Shown here: one piece after another, positions 42,676-51,282 of the stretch
Numbering within the stretch: the first letter of the stretch is position 1
Layout of the letters: every line of letters starts with the position of its first letter
Source: Azonexus sp.
Lineage (GTDB): Bacteria; Pseudomonadota; Gammaproteobacteria; Burkholderiales; Rhodocyclaceae
Assembly (NCBI RefSeq): GCF_023150235.1
Contig: NZ_JAKLLH010000016.1
Span: 1-64,000 of the forward strand
Reading direction: 5' to 3'
Length of the DNA: 64,000 nucleotides
The notes under the pieces: generated by a model
The model's input: only the letters and a program-made list of their open reading frames with translations
Database searches by the model: none
Told to the model about the DNA's origin: nothing
Position numbers and translations under genes: made by a program

Positions 42676-43842
42676 ATGCTGCCCTCCTCCCCGCTACCGA
42701 TGAACAAGGAAGCCCCGCCTCAACCGGCTTCCGCCGCCATTCCACTATTCCTTCCGCAACTCGCCACCCTGCGCGAATGGCTCCGCCGGCATGGCGCCCG
42801 GACCTGCCACGAAGAGCGCGTGCTGCGCGCCTGGTGCCAGGTCCGCTCACTCGACAATCGCCACAGCGCCAGCGAAAACTTCCTGCCGCTGGCGCTGCGC
42901 GGCGCTCTGCCGGACATTGAGGCACAACTTGAAGGCCTCGCCCGGGTCGTCTCCGAACACCCCGGCGAAGACGGCTCGGCCCGGCTGCTGGTCGGCCTGG
43001 CCGACGGCCAGACGGTCGAAAGCGTGCTCCTGCCGCGCGACGGCGTCTGCGTCTCGACCCAGGTCGGCTGCGCCGTCGGCTGCGTTTTCTGCATGACCGG
43101 CAAGGACGGCCTGTTGCGCCAGCTCGGCAGCGCCGAAATCGTCGCCCAGGTGGTGCTGGCGCGGCGCCGGCGGCCGGTCAAGAAAGTGGTGTTCATGGGC
43201 ATGGGCGAGCCGGCGCACAACCTCGACAACGTGCTTGAAGCCATCGACTTCCTCGGCACTCTCGGCGGCATCGGCCACAAGAACCTGGTTTTCTCGACCG
43301 TCGGCGACCCGCGTGTTTTCGAGCGCCTCGGCCAGGGTCCGGTCAAGCCGGCGCTGGCACTGTCGCTGCACAGCACCCGCGCCGAGCTGCGCGCCGAGTT
43401 GCTGCCGCGTGCGCCACGAATGACGCCGGAAGAACTGGTTGCTGCCGGCGAAGCCTACGCCCGCGCCACCGGCTATCCGATCCAGTATCAATGGACGCTG
43501 ATCGACGGGGTCAATGACAGCGAGGAGGAGCTGGAAGGCATCGTCCGCCTGCTCTCCGGCAAGTACGCACTGATGAACATGATTCCCTACAACAGCGTAG
43601 CCGCCCTGCCCTACCGCCGCCCGGACCCGGAAAAAGCCCGCGCCATCGCCCGCTGGCTGCACGAGCGGCGCATCCTGACCAAGCTGCGCAACTCCGCCGG
43701 CCAGGATATCGACGGCGGCTGCGGCCAGCTGCGGGCGCGAATCACGGTCGACCGCCATATCGCGGCAAAATCACGCCGCCAACCCGGCACGACGAGCACC
43801 GATGATTGCCAGGCGTCGTTACCTGGCGCATCGCAACATTAG
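42676..43842 (+). CDS. RlmN/Cfr-family radical SAM methyltransferase (RlmN paralogue)
   Basis: 388 residues. The radical-SAM motif C-X3-C-X2-C is at Cys132, Cys136 and Cys139 (GCAVGCVFCMTG). The methyl-carrying cysteine near the C-terminus is visible in GGCGQLRA, and the FMGMGEPAHNLDNV and LALSLHS blocks match RlmN. It should methylate C2 of an adenine in RNA, but the N-terminal 80 residues are atypical and the canonical rlmN is usually elsewhere, so the target is uncertain. The first ATG is used; an ATG at 42700 is possible. The C-terminal tail contains a copy of the iterated palindrome encoding TVDR. Confidence 0.85.
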   Translation: MLPSSPLPMNKEAPPQPASAAIPLFLPQLATLREWLRRHGARTCHEERVLRAWCQVRSLDNRHSASENFLPLALRGALPDIEAQLEGLARVVSEHPGEDGSARLLVGLADGQTVESVLLPRDGVCVSTQVGCAVGCVFCMTGKDGLLRQLGSAEIVAQVVLARRRRPVKKVVFMGMGEPAHNLDNVLEAIDFLGTLGGIGHKNLVFSTVGDPRVFERLGQGPVKPALALSLHSTRAELRAELLPRAPRMTPEELVAAGEAYARATGYPIQYQWTLIDGVNDSEEELEGIVRLLSGKYALMNMIPYNSVAALPYRRPDPEKARAIARWLHERRILTKLRNSAGQDIDGGCGQLRARITVDRHIAAKSRRQPGTTSTDDCQASLPGASQH

Positions 43843-43849
43843 CGCCAGC

Positions 43850-44017
43850 ATGCTCTCCTGCCACGACCTGATCGATATCCTGCGGCACAAGCTGCCCAGC
43901 AAAATCAAAACCGACGACGATATGGCGGAGATGATCACAGAACGCCATCGACAACGACTTGAGGCCGTGCAATCTGCTGACGAAAATCAGGCCAAAACCC
44001 TCGGGGCATCAAACTGA
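43850..44017 (+). CDS. Doubtful small ORF after the RlmN-like gene
   Basis: 55 residues (MLSCHDLIDILRHKL...), amphipathic with many charged residues and no recognised family. No ribosome-binding site is evident. It fills the gap between the RlmN-like and PACE genes. An antisense frame of similar length also exists, so this is weakly supported. Confidence 0.2.
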   Translation: MLSCHDLIDILRHKLPSKIKTDDDMAEMITERHRQRLEAVQSADENQAKTLGASN

Positions 44018-44107
44018 TGCCGAATCCGACAAAGTAGAATCAACAATCCGTCACAGACCAGGCCCTGTCGATCCGTCAGGCTCGTCCCTTTGCCCGCCCC
44101 GCTTTTC

Positions 44108-44551
44108 ATGTCGCCCTCACCCCAACTCCGCAGCCTGCCCGACCGCATCCGCCAGGTGGCACTGTTTGAACTTGGCGGTCTGCTGCTGATCACCCCGCCC
44201 TTCATCTGGCTGAGCGGCATGCACGCCGGCGAATCGCTGCTGCTGCTGGCCCTCGTCGCGCTGCTCGCGGCGCTGTGGAACGCCGCCTACAACACCGGTT
44301 TCGACTGGCTCGAAGGCCGCCTCACTGGCCGACCGGCCGACCGGCGTCCGGTGTTCTGGCGGGCGGTGCACGCCATCGGTTTCGAGGCCGGCCTGCTGCT
44401 CGCCAGCCTGCCGCTGATCGTCTGGCTGACCGACATGGGCTGGCTCGAAGCCCTGATCGCCGACATCGGCCTGGCGCTCGCCTACGTCGTCCATGCCTTT
44501 TTCTTCAACCTGGCTTACGACCGGATCTTTCCCATCGCCAACGAGATATGA
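44108..44551 (+). CDS. PACE-family efflux transporter (AceI-like)
   Basis: 147 residues with four membrane helices in two bacterial-transmembrane-pair repeats. The AALWNAAYNTGFDWLEGR and HAIGFEAGLLLASLPLIVWLTDMGWLEAL stretches and the end FNLAYDRIFP match the PACE family, which exports biocides such as chlorhexidine and diamines by proton antiport. The membrane glutamate (FELGG/GFEAG) fits. ATG at 44108 is used; a TTG 18 bases earlier is the alternative. The ribosome-binding site is weak. Confidence 0.85.
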   Translation: MSPSPQLRSLPDRIRQVALFELGGLLLITPPFIWLSGMHAGESLLLLALVALLAALWNAAYNTGFDWLEGRLTGRPADRRPVFWRAVHAIGFEAGLLLASLPLIVWLTDMGWLEALIADIGLALAYVVHAFFFNLAYDRIFPIANEI

Positions 44552-44607
44552 GCGCGGCCCCGCCACGAATCCTGTAAAATCGCGCGTTTTATCGGACGAC
44601 CGGCAGC

Positions 44608-45057
44608 ATGAGCATCACCGTCAACAAGAAGGCCTTTCACGACTACTTCGTCGAAGAGAAGTACGAGGCTGGCATTGCCTTGCAGGGGTGGGAAGTCAAG
44701 GCGATCCGCGCCGGCCGGATGAACATCAAGGAATCCTACGTCGTCATCAGGAACGGCGAGATTTTCCTGATCGGCATGCACATCACCCCGCTGCCGACCG
44801 CCTCGACCCACGTCGATCCCGATCCGACCCGGACCCGCAAACTCCTGCTGCACGCCGCCGAGATCAACAAACTGATCGGCAAGGTCGAACGTTCCGGCTA
44901 CGCGCTGCTGCCCATCGACCTGCATTACACGCGCGGCCGGATCAAGCTCGAAGTCGGCCTGGCCAAGGGCAAGAAGCAGCACGACAAGCGCCACGACGCG
45001 GCCGACAAGGATGCCAAGCGCGAAGCCCAGCGCGCGATGAAGGAGCGCCAGCGCTAA
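44608..45057 (+). CDS. smpB: SsrA-binding protein SmpB
   Basis: 149 residues. It binds tmRNA and mediates trans-translation on stalled ribosomes. Family motifs [41 protein letters not shown], and the basic tail [20 protein letters not shown] are all present. A TGTAAAAT -10-like element lies about 30 bases upstream. The tmRNA gene itself is not in the window. Confidence 0.97.
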   Translation: MSITVNKKAFHDYFVEEKYEAGIALQGWEVKAIRAGRMNIKESYVVIRNGEIFLIGMHITPLPTASTHVDPDPTRTRKLLLHAAEINKLIGKVERSGYALLPIDLHYTRGRIKLEVGLAKGKKQHDKRHDAADKDAKREAQRAMKERQR

Positions 45058-45078
45058 GCGGCGCGGCGCCGCTTGCGG

Positions 45079-45708
45079 ATGTCGCCCGCCCTCAGCGTCG
45101 ATCTGTTTTTGTACTGGCTGGGCATTGCCGCCGTCGCAGTCAATGCGCTGACCGGCGTGCTCGACGCGCAACGCAAGGAAATGGACCTGGTCGGCGCACT
45201 CTTGGTCGGCACCGCCACCGCACTTGGCGGCGGCACCGTGCGCGACCTGCTGCTCGACCGCAACGTTTTCTGGGTAGTCGACCAGACCTACCTGCTGACC
45301 AGCTTTGCGGCCGGCGCGCTGACCTTTTTCATCGCCCGCCGCTTTAACCTGCCCGAACGTTTGTTCCTGATCCCCGACGCCGTCGGGCTGGCGCTGTTCA
45401 CCGCGCTGGGTACCCAGGTCGCGCTGCAATGGCACGCGCCCTGGCTGGTCGCCAGCCTGATGGGAATGACCACCGGCGTGGTCGGCGGCGTGCTGCGCGA
45501 CATCCTCTGCAACGACGTGCCGCTGATCTTCCGCAAGGGCGAGCTGTACGCCTCGGCCGCCTGGCTCGGCGCGTTGACCGTGATCGGCCTCGGCCAACTC
45601 GGCGTCACGCCGATGAGCGCCGCCTGGGGCGGCATGGCGGTGACGCTGCTGCTGCGCCTGCTGGCGATGCGCTACCACATCACGCTACCGGCCTTTCGTT
45701 CGCGCTAG
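45079..45708 (+). CDS. TRIC-type cation channel (UPF0126/YicG family)
   Basis: 209 residues with about seven membrane helices in two UPF0126 repeats. GTATALGGGTVRDLLLDR and GMTTGVVGGVLRDILCNDVPLIF are the duplicated GGG/GG-x-x-RD motifs of prokaryotic TRIC channels. It probably conducts monovalent cations in the inner membrane. ATG at 45079 is used; it closely follows smpB. Confidence 0.9.
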   Translation: MSPALSVDLFLYWLGIAAVAVNALTGVLDAQRKEMDLVGALLVGTATALGGGTVRDLLLDRNVFWVVDQTYLLTSFAAGALTFFIARRFNLPERLFLIPDAVGLALFTALGTQVALQWHAPWLVASLMGMTTGVVGGVLRDILCNDVPLIFRKGELYASAAWLGALTVIGLGQLGVTPMSAAWGGMAVTLLLRLLAMRYHITLPAFRSR

Positions 45709-45741
45709 CCCTTTCACTTCGACCCACGGAACAGTTCGCGC

Positions 45742-47457
45742 ATGGATCCCGGCACCCTCAACTATCTTTCGGCGCAAGCCCTCGTCGCCGGTTTCGTCGC
45801 CGCCGGCGTCAGCGAAGCGGTGATCTCGCCGGGTTCCCGGTCCACGCCGCTGACCCTGGCGCTGCTGCGCCAGCCGGCGATCCGCTGCACGCTCGCGGTC
45901 GACGAGCGCAGCGCGGCCTTTTTTGCGCTCGGCCTGGGCAAGGCCAGCCGGCGCCCGGCACTGGTCGTCGCCACCTCCGGCACGGCCCCGGCCAACTGGC
46001 TGCCGGCAGTGATCGAAGCCAGCCAGGCCGAAGTGCCGCTGCTCCTGCTTTCGGCCGACCGGCCGCCGGAAATCCAGGGCTGGGGCGCCAACCAGACGGT
46101 ACGGCAAACCGGCCTGTTCGCCGACTACGTGCGCGCCCGGCATGCGCTGCCGGCACCGCAGCTGGCGCCGGGCCAGGTCTTTGTCCCGGACAGCCTGTGG
46201 CGGCTGGCCGCCCGCGCGGTCGAGGAAAGCTGCTGGCCGCAGGCCGGGCCGGTACATCTCAACCTGCCCTTCCCCGAGCCCCTGATCCCGATCGGCGTGA
46301 TCCCGGAGCAGGCCGCACCGCCGGCGCTGCTGCCCAGCCCGCCGCCGCAACTGCCGGCCGCCGACACCATCGCCCGACTGGCGGCGCAAATCTCCGGCCG
46401 CCCCGGCGCCATCGTCTGCGGCGAATTGCCGGCCGGCAACGCCGCCGGGAAAAACGCCCTGTTCGCGGCGTTGACCGCGTTATCCGCCCGTCTCGGCTGC
46501 CCGCTGCTGCTCGAACCGCTCTCCGGCCTGCGCTTCGGCCGGCACTGGCAAGAAGCAGCGCTCGCCGGCGCCCTGCCTTGCGTCGGCTACCCGCGCTGGC
46601 TGAACCAGCCGACGGTACAAGCCGAACTCGCGGCCGCACCGCCGGAATGGCTGCTGCGCATCGGACCGTGGCCGGTCACCCGGCAGTTGCAGAACTTTAC
46701 CGCCAGCGCCCGCTGGCAAGCCTTGATCGACCCGGCGCCGACCTGGCGCGACCCGCAGCAGCGGCTCAACCTACTGCTCCGCGCCGCGCCGCTGGCGACC
46801 TGCGAAACACTGCTGCAGCAAACGCTGCATCCGGCTCCGGTCGCCTGGGGAAAGCGCTTTGCCGCCTGGGAGTCGGCGGCCGCAACCGAACGGACGGGAG
46901 CAACGGCCACTGCAGCTGCACCCGAGGACACGGCGGATGCCACGGCCAACCCGGCGGCACGGCGGATCGCCGCCGTTCTCGCCGGACTGCCGGACGACAC
47001 CACCTGCTTCATCGGCAATTCGCTGGCGATCCGCGAACTCGACAGTTACTCGGGCCACGGCCCGCGGTCGCTGGATTTCTTCGCCAACCGCGGCGCCAGC
47101 GGCATCGACGGCAATATTTCGAGCGCCGCCGGAATCGCCGCCGTCCGTGGCCGCGCGCTGGCCTTGCTCGGCGACCTGACCACCCAGCACGACCTCGGCG
47201 GACTGGCGCTGGCGCAAGGCCGCAATCTGGTGATCGTCACGGTCAACAACGGCGGCGGCGGAATTTTCGACTACCTGCCGCAAGCGGCCCTGCCCGAGTT
47301 CGTCGCCGGCTGGCGCACGCCGCAGCGGATCGATTTCGCCGCCGCTGCCGCAACCTTCGGCCTGACCTATCGCCACGCAGCCGAACCGGAGGCGCTGACG
47401 GCGGTGATCCGTGCGGCGTTCGCCGCCGGCGGCCCGCACCTGCTCGAAACCGTCTGA
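45742..47457 (+). CDS. menD: 2-succinyl-5-enolpyruvyl-6-hydroxy-3-cyclohexene-1-carboxylate synthase MenD
   Basis: 571 residues, a thiamine-diphosphate enzyme that adds a 2-oxoglutarate-derived succinyl unit to isochorismate in menaquinone synthesis. The N-terminal ISPGSRSTPLTLALL, the ThDP glutamate region (AVDERSAAFFALG), TSGTAPANWLPAVIEA, ADRPPEIQGWGANQT and the cofactor motif NNGGGGIFDYLPQA are diagnostic. Other men genes are not adjacent. Its presence implies menaquinone in a lineage known mainly for ubiquinone. Confidence 0.93.
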   Translation: MDPGTLNYLSAQALVAGFVAAGVSEAVISPGSRSTPLTLALLRQPAIRCTLAVDERSAAFFALGLGKASRRPALVVATSGTAPANWLPAVIEASQAEVPLLLLSADRPPEIQGWGANQTVRQTGLFADYVRARHALPAPQLAPGQVFVPDSLWRLAARAVEESCWPQAGPVHLNLPFPEPLIPIGVIPEQAAPPALLPSPPPQLPAADTIARLAAQISGRPGAIVCGELPAGNAAGKNALFAALTALSARLGCPLLLEPLSGLRFGRHWQEAALAGALPCVGYPRWLNQPTVQAELAAAPPEWLLRIGPWPVTRQLQNFTASARWQALIDPAPTWRDPQQRLNLLLRAAPLATCETLLQQTLHPAPVAWGKRFAAWESAAATERTGATATAAAPEDTADATANPAARRIAAVLAGLPDDTTCFIGNSLAIRELDSYSGHGPRSLDFFANRGASGIDGNISSAAGIAAVRGRALALLGDLTTQHDLGGLALAQGRNLVIVTVNNGGGGIFDYLPQAALPEFVAGWRTPQRIDFAAAAATFGLTYRHAAEPEALTAVIRAAFAAGGPHLLETV

Positions 47458-47575
47458 TTCCGGATTCAAGCACGAAATCCAGGTCGATACCGGGGTTTTC
47501 GACTTGATGGCTGTTTCATCGAATTTTCATCCAGACCGGGGAAGATGCCCTCCGTCCCCCCCACGGAGTTTTCCC

Positions 47576-47782
47576 ATGAAACAGAACAATCCCCCGAGCG
47601 TCCATACCGCCATGCTCAATTTTTCCCGCGCCCTGGAGCGTTACGCCCGCTCGACCCACGAGGTGCGCCACGCCGCCGAACGCATGCACGGCCACGCCCG
47701 TTCGATTTCCAGCCACGCCAAGGCCATTTCGCACCACCCGCACCTGACCCCGGGCATCGGCCACCGCCTCCACGAAGGCTGA
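47576..47782 (+). CDS. Small His-rich basic protein of unknown function
   Basis: 68 residues starting at ATG 47576 with GGAG upstream. It contains ten histidines, mainly in the C-terminal half (HGHARSISSHAKAISHHPH), and is helical and basic. I do not recognise a family; nucleic-acid or metal binding is possible. It follows menD by 118 bases. Confidence 0.5.
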   Translation: MKQNNPPSVHTAMLNFSRALERYARSTHEVRHAAERMHGHARSISSHAKAISHHPHLTPGIGHRLHEG

Positions 47783-48284
47783 TCGCCACACCGCCAGCCG
47801 CCGGAAAATCCGTATTCAGCCACATCATCGCCCGCCTGACCCGCCCTTCCAATTCATCCTGGAAAAGGCAGTTCCGATGCGAATGACACAGCCTGGTCGC
47901 TGATGGCGCGGATTTTTCGGCGCATGCGGACAATCACCCGGCAGATACGTCGCAAGCGCTTGGACAAGTCATTGAAAAACTAGCGTTTATCGGCAAACTC
48001 CGGACCAGAACCGATGTTTCATCTTCATTCCATATCACTTCACCGGTGCTGGAGCATGAAATTTGATTCAGCCAGCACAGATACCGGACATTCAGGAAAT
48101 TCGATGCTCCGGCCCTGAAATCCGGGGAGGGAGTCTGGTCCCCCCGCAGCGATTCATGTCACAATCGAGGATTGTCCGGAAAGCCCGCCCGGCTCGCGCA
48201 TCCAGTGCCGCCCCGCACTGCCCGATGCTGCTGCGGCCCGCCCCAGCCCCGGATTCACTTATTCCATCCTTGAAGCCGACGACC
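47783..48284. other. Gene-poor region between the His-rich gene and lysS
   Basis: 502 bases with no convincing gene. A 26-codon highly basic frame (47903-47983) and shadow frames were seen, without ribosome-binding sites. A hairpin GGGGA...TCCCC lies near 48123-48142. It probably carries the lysS promoter and leader; I see no tRNA-like or T-box-like structure. Confidence 0.55.
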
Positions 48285-49787
48285 ATGACCGACACTACTC
48301 CGGCCACCGCCCCACAAGACGAAAACCAACTGATCGCCGAACGCCGTGCCAAGCTCGCTGAATGGCGCAAGGCCGGCCAGGCCTTCCCCAACGACTTCCT
48401 GCGCGAAAACGTCGCCGGCAAGCTGCACGAACTGTACGGTGAAAAATCTGCCGAAGAACTCGAAGGTCTGCCGGTCGAAGTCAAGGTCGCCGGTCGCATG
48501 ATGTTGAAGCGGGTCATGGGCAAGGCGGCGTTTGCCACCTTGCAGGACGTTTCCGGCCGCATCCAGATCTACGTCGCCCGCGACAAAGTCGGCGAGGACG
48601 TCTACGCCGCCTTCAAGGGCTGGGACCTCGGCGACATTCTCGGCGTGGTCGGTACGCTGATGAAGACCAAGACCGGCGAATTGACCGTCCAGGCCAGCGA
48701 GATCCGCCTGCTGACCAAGTCGCTGCGCCCGCTGCCGGACAAGTTCCACGGACTCGCCGACCAGGAGATGAAGTACCGCCAGCGCTACGTCGACCTGATC
48801 ATGAACGAGGAAACCCGTTTCACCTTCCGTGCCCGCTCGGCCATCGTCCAGTCGATCCGCAACTACATGTGCGGCCACGGCTTCATGGAAGTCGAGACGC
48901 CGATGATGCACCCGATTCCCGGCGGCGCCTCGGCCAAACCCTTCGTCACCCACCACAACGCGCTCGACATGCAGCAGTTCCTGCGCATCGCGCCCGAGCT
49001 CTACCTCAAGCGCCTGGTCGTCGGCGGTTTCGAGAAGGTCTTCGAGATCAACCGCAACTTCCGCAACGAAGGTCTCTCGCCGCGCCACAACCCCGAATTC
49101 ACGATGATGGAGTTCTACGAGGCGTATGCGAACTACCACACGCTGATGGATTTCACCGAAGGCCTGCTCCGCCACGCCGCCCGCGAAGCACTGGGCAAGG
49201 AAGTCTTCGTCTATCAGGGCCGCGAACTGGATCTGTCCAAGCCTTTCCACCGCCTGACCATCAACCAGGCGATCCAGCGCGAACACCCGGAATTCACCGA
49301 TGCCGAGCTGGCCGATGCGGAATTCCTCAAGGCCAAGATCAAGCACTTCGGCGAACCGGTCAAGGCCGGCGGCCTCGGCAGCCTGCAACTGCAGCTGTTT
49401 GAAGCCTGCGCCGAAGCCAAGTGCTGGGAACCGACCTTCATCATCGACTACCCGGTCGAAGTCTCGCCGCTGGCGCGTGCTTCCGACAGCAATCAGGAAA
49501 TCACCGAACGCTTCGAGTTGTTCATCGTCGGCCGCGAAATCGCCAACGGTTTCTCCGAATTGAACGATGCCGAAGACCAAGCCGCACGTTTCATGGAGCA
49601 GGCCAAGGCCAAGGATGCCGGCGACGAGGAAGCGATGTATTACGACGCCGATTTCATCCGGGCGCTGGAATACGGCCTACCCCCGACCGGCGGTTGCGGC
49701 ATCGGGATTGACCGGCTGATCATGTTGTTGACCGACAGCCCGGCGATTCGCGATGTCATTCTCTTCCCCTCGATGCGCCCCGAGTGA
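48285..49787 (+). CDS. lysS: Lysyl-tRNA synthetase, class II
   Basis: 500 residues; start at ATG 48285, as LysS normally begins shortly before the [15 protein letters not shown] helix. It has an N-terminal OB-fold anticodon-binding domain ([21 protein letters not shown]), then the class II core: motif 1 near [22 protein letters not shown], motif 2 [26 protein letters not shown] and motif 3 [16 protein letters not shown]. It charges tRNA-Lys in the cytoplasm. Confidence 0.97.
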   Translation: MTDTTPATAPQDENQLIAERRAKLAEWRKAGQAFPNDFLRENVAGKLHELYGEKSAEELEGLPVEVKVAGRMMLKRVMGKAAFATLQDVSGRIQIYVARDKVGEDVYAAFKGWDLGDILGVVGTLMKTKTGELTVQASEIRLLTKSLRPLPDKFHGLADQEMKYRQRYVDLIMNEETRFTFRARSAIVQSIRNYMCGHGFMEVETPMMHPIPGGASAKPFVTHHNALDMQQFLRIAPELYLKRLVVGGFEKVFEINRNFRNEGLSPRHNPEFTMMEFYEAYANYHTLMDFTEGLLRHAAREALGKEVFVYQGRELDLSKPFHRLTINQAIQREHPEFTDAELADAEFLKAKIKHFGEPVKAGGLGSLQLQLFEACAEAKCWEPTFIIDYPVEVSPLARASDSNQEITERFELFIVGREIANGFSELNDAEDQAARFMEQAKAKDAGDEEAMYYDADFIRALEYGLPPTGGCGIGIDRLIMLLTDSPAIRDVILFPSMRPE

Positions 49788-49923
49788 TACCCGTCTGCGC
49801 TTGCCAACTCGGCGTTGCCGGCGGCCTTGCATGGCCTCTACGGGCCACCCCGTAGCGCTGCTATGCGGCGGCCACCGGCGCCTTGATTTGGCTGCACTCG
49901 CTCGGATATCGAATGATTGACTT

Positions 49924-50727
49924 GTGTTAACACCCCCTGACAACAGCTTGCTGATTGCTGCCGCGCGCACTGCGCTGGCGGGTGGCAAGGCGCGGGCGCG
50001 GCTGTTCGAGCTCGACGGGCGACGCTATGTGGTCAAGCGGCTGGCCGAGCAGCCGCGCAGCTGGTTGCAGATCGTGTTCATGCGCTGGCTGGTGCGGCGG
50101 GTGACCGGACAGGCCCTGCCTTTACGCACCCTGGCGCTGTCGGAAGCGGCCGGCAGCATGGGTTACGAAGCCGGCCGGCTGAAGCGGCTGGCGGCGGCCG
50201 GGGTGCGGGTACCGCCGGTGCGAGCCGAAGCCGATGATTTTTTCGTGCTCGATTACTGCGGCACAGTCGCGGCGACGCTGCTCGAAAAATGGACGCCGGC
50301 CGAGTGGCACGCCGAATTGCCGCGCCTGGCGCGCGAACTCGGCGAATTCCACGCCGCCGGCCACTGGCATGGCGGCGCTCAGATCAAGAACGTCACACTG
50401 CACGACGGGCAGAGCTGGCGCATCGATTTCGAGGAAAACTTCGGCGAATTCCTGCCGCTGGCGGCGGCGCAAACCGCTGATCTGCTGCTGTTCCTGAATT
50501 CGATCTCGCTGGCCGGGCCGATAGACGAAGCCGAAGCGCGGCAACTGCTGCCGCAACTGCTCGACGCCTACTTCGGCGCCCACCCCGAACCCGAAATCCG
50601 CCGCATCGTCCGCCGCGCCCACCCCTTGCTCCTCCGCCTGGCCACGCTTGCCCGGCCTTTCCGACGCTGGTCGAAAAAAGGTATCCGCCGCGTCGAAATT
50701 CTCGTCGATTTACTAGCCAAGGTTTGA
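49924..50727 (+). CDS. Kdo/WaaP-like kinase superfamily protein
   Basis: 267 residues from a GTG start. Kinase-like features: an N-lobe lysine (RRYVVKRL), the helix GEFHAAGHWHGGAQIKN, which aligns with the HGD-x-x-x-x-N catalytic loop but reads HGGAQ, and IDFEENF at the DFG position. It resembles lipopolysaccharide core kinases and related small bacterial kinases. The missing catalytic Asp in HGG is notable, although some families use a different residue. There is no lipid A gene nearby. The next gene starts three bases after its stop. Confidence 0.65.
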   Translation: MLTPPDNSLLIAAARTALAGGKARARLFELDGRRYVVKRLAEQPRSWLQIVFMRWLVRRVTGQALPLRTLALSEAAGSMGYEAGRLKRLAAAGVRVPPVRAEADDFFVLDYCGTVAATLLEKWTPAEWHAELPRLARELGEFHAAGHWHGGAQIKNVTLHDGQSWRIDFEENFGEFLPLAAAQTADLLLFLNSISLAGPIDEAEARQLLPQLLDAYFGAHPEPEIRRIVRRAHPLLLRLATLARPFRRWSKKGIRRVEILVDLLAKV

Positions 50728-50730
50728 ATC

Positions 50731-51258
50731 ATGCAATTGCGTCAGCTTCAAGTCGGCACCGACAGCATCCAGGACCGCCTGCTGTTGCGTTTCTCGACCG
50801 CACAGAACGAAGAATTCCGGGTCTGGCTGACTCGGCGTTTCCTGCGCCAGATCTGGTCGTCCATGCTGCAGATGTCCGAGCGCCTCGGCCCGCTGCCGTC
50901 CAGCATCCAGAACGGGGGGGACGAAACCGGACTACCTTCTGGAACAGGCACTTTCGAGCCGAACTTCATCGAAGAAGATCCGATCTATCCGCTGGGCAGG
51001 ATTCCAGTACTGGCCAGCGAGGCCAAGCTCGACCTGCTGGACAAGCGCAACTTCCGCCTCACCCTGAGCGAAGGTCGCGAACGCAGTTGTTCGCTCATTC
51101 TCGATGGTGAATTGCTGGATTTTCTGCTGTCCATGCTGCGCGCCGCCGAGCAGCAGTCGGACTGGGATCTGGATCTCGATTACGAGGACAGCCCGGCACC
51201 GCCCTCGCCGCCCCCGGTTGGCGAACCGCCCCCCGGCGGCAGCAAGCTGTTGCACTAA
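50731..51258 (+). CDS. Conserved-looking cytoplasmic protein of unknown function
   Basis: 175 residues, family not recognised. The N-terminal half has mixed alpha/beta character (LLLRFSTAQNEEFRVWLTRRFLRQIW), followed by a gap region and a LDLLDKRNFRLTLSEGRE block. The last 25 residues are acidic then Pro-rich (PAPPSPPPVGEPPPGG). It begins three bases after the kinase-like gene and is followed by mnmC, so the three may be co-transcribed. Confidence 0.65.
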   Translation: MQLRQLQVGTDSIQDRLLLRFSTAQNEEFRVWLTRRFLRQIWSSMLQMSERLGPLPSSIQNGGDETGLPSGTGTFEPNFIEEDPIYPLGRIPVLASEAKLDLLDKRNFRLTLSEGRERSCSLILDGELLDFLLSMLRAAEQQSDWDLDLDYEDSPAPPSPPPVGEPPPGGSKLLH

Positions 51259-51282
51259 GCGCCCGGCGATGACTCTCCGGCA

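Noticed and set aside
43742-43972. 76-codon leftward frame antisense to the region after the RlmN-like gene
   Set aside because: It overlaps the RlmN-like C-terminus and has no ribosome-binding site or motif.
47903-47983. 26-codon very basic peptide
   Set aside because: There is no ribosome-binding site, family or context; it was left within the gene-poor region.
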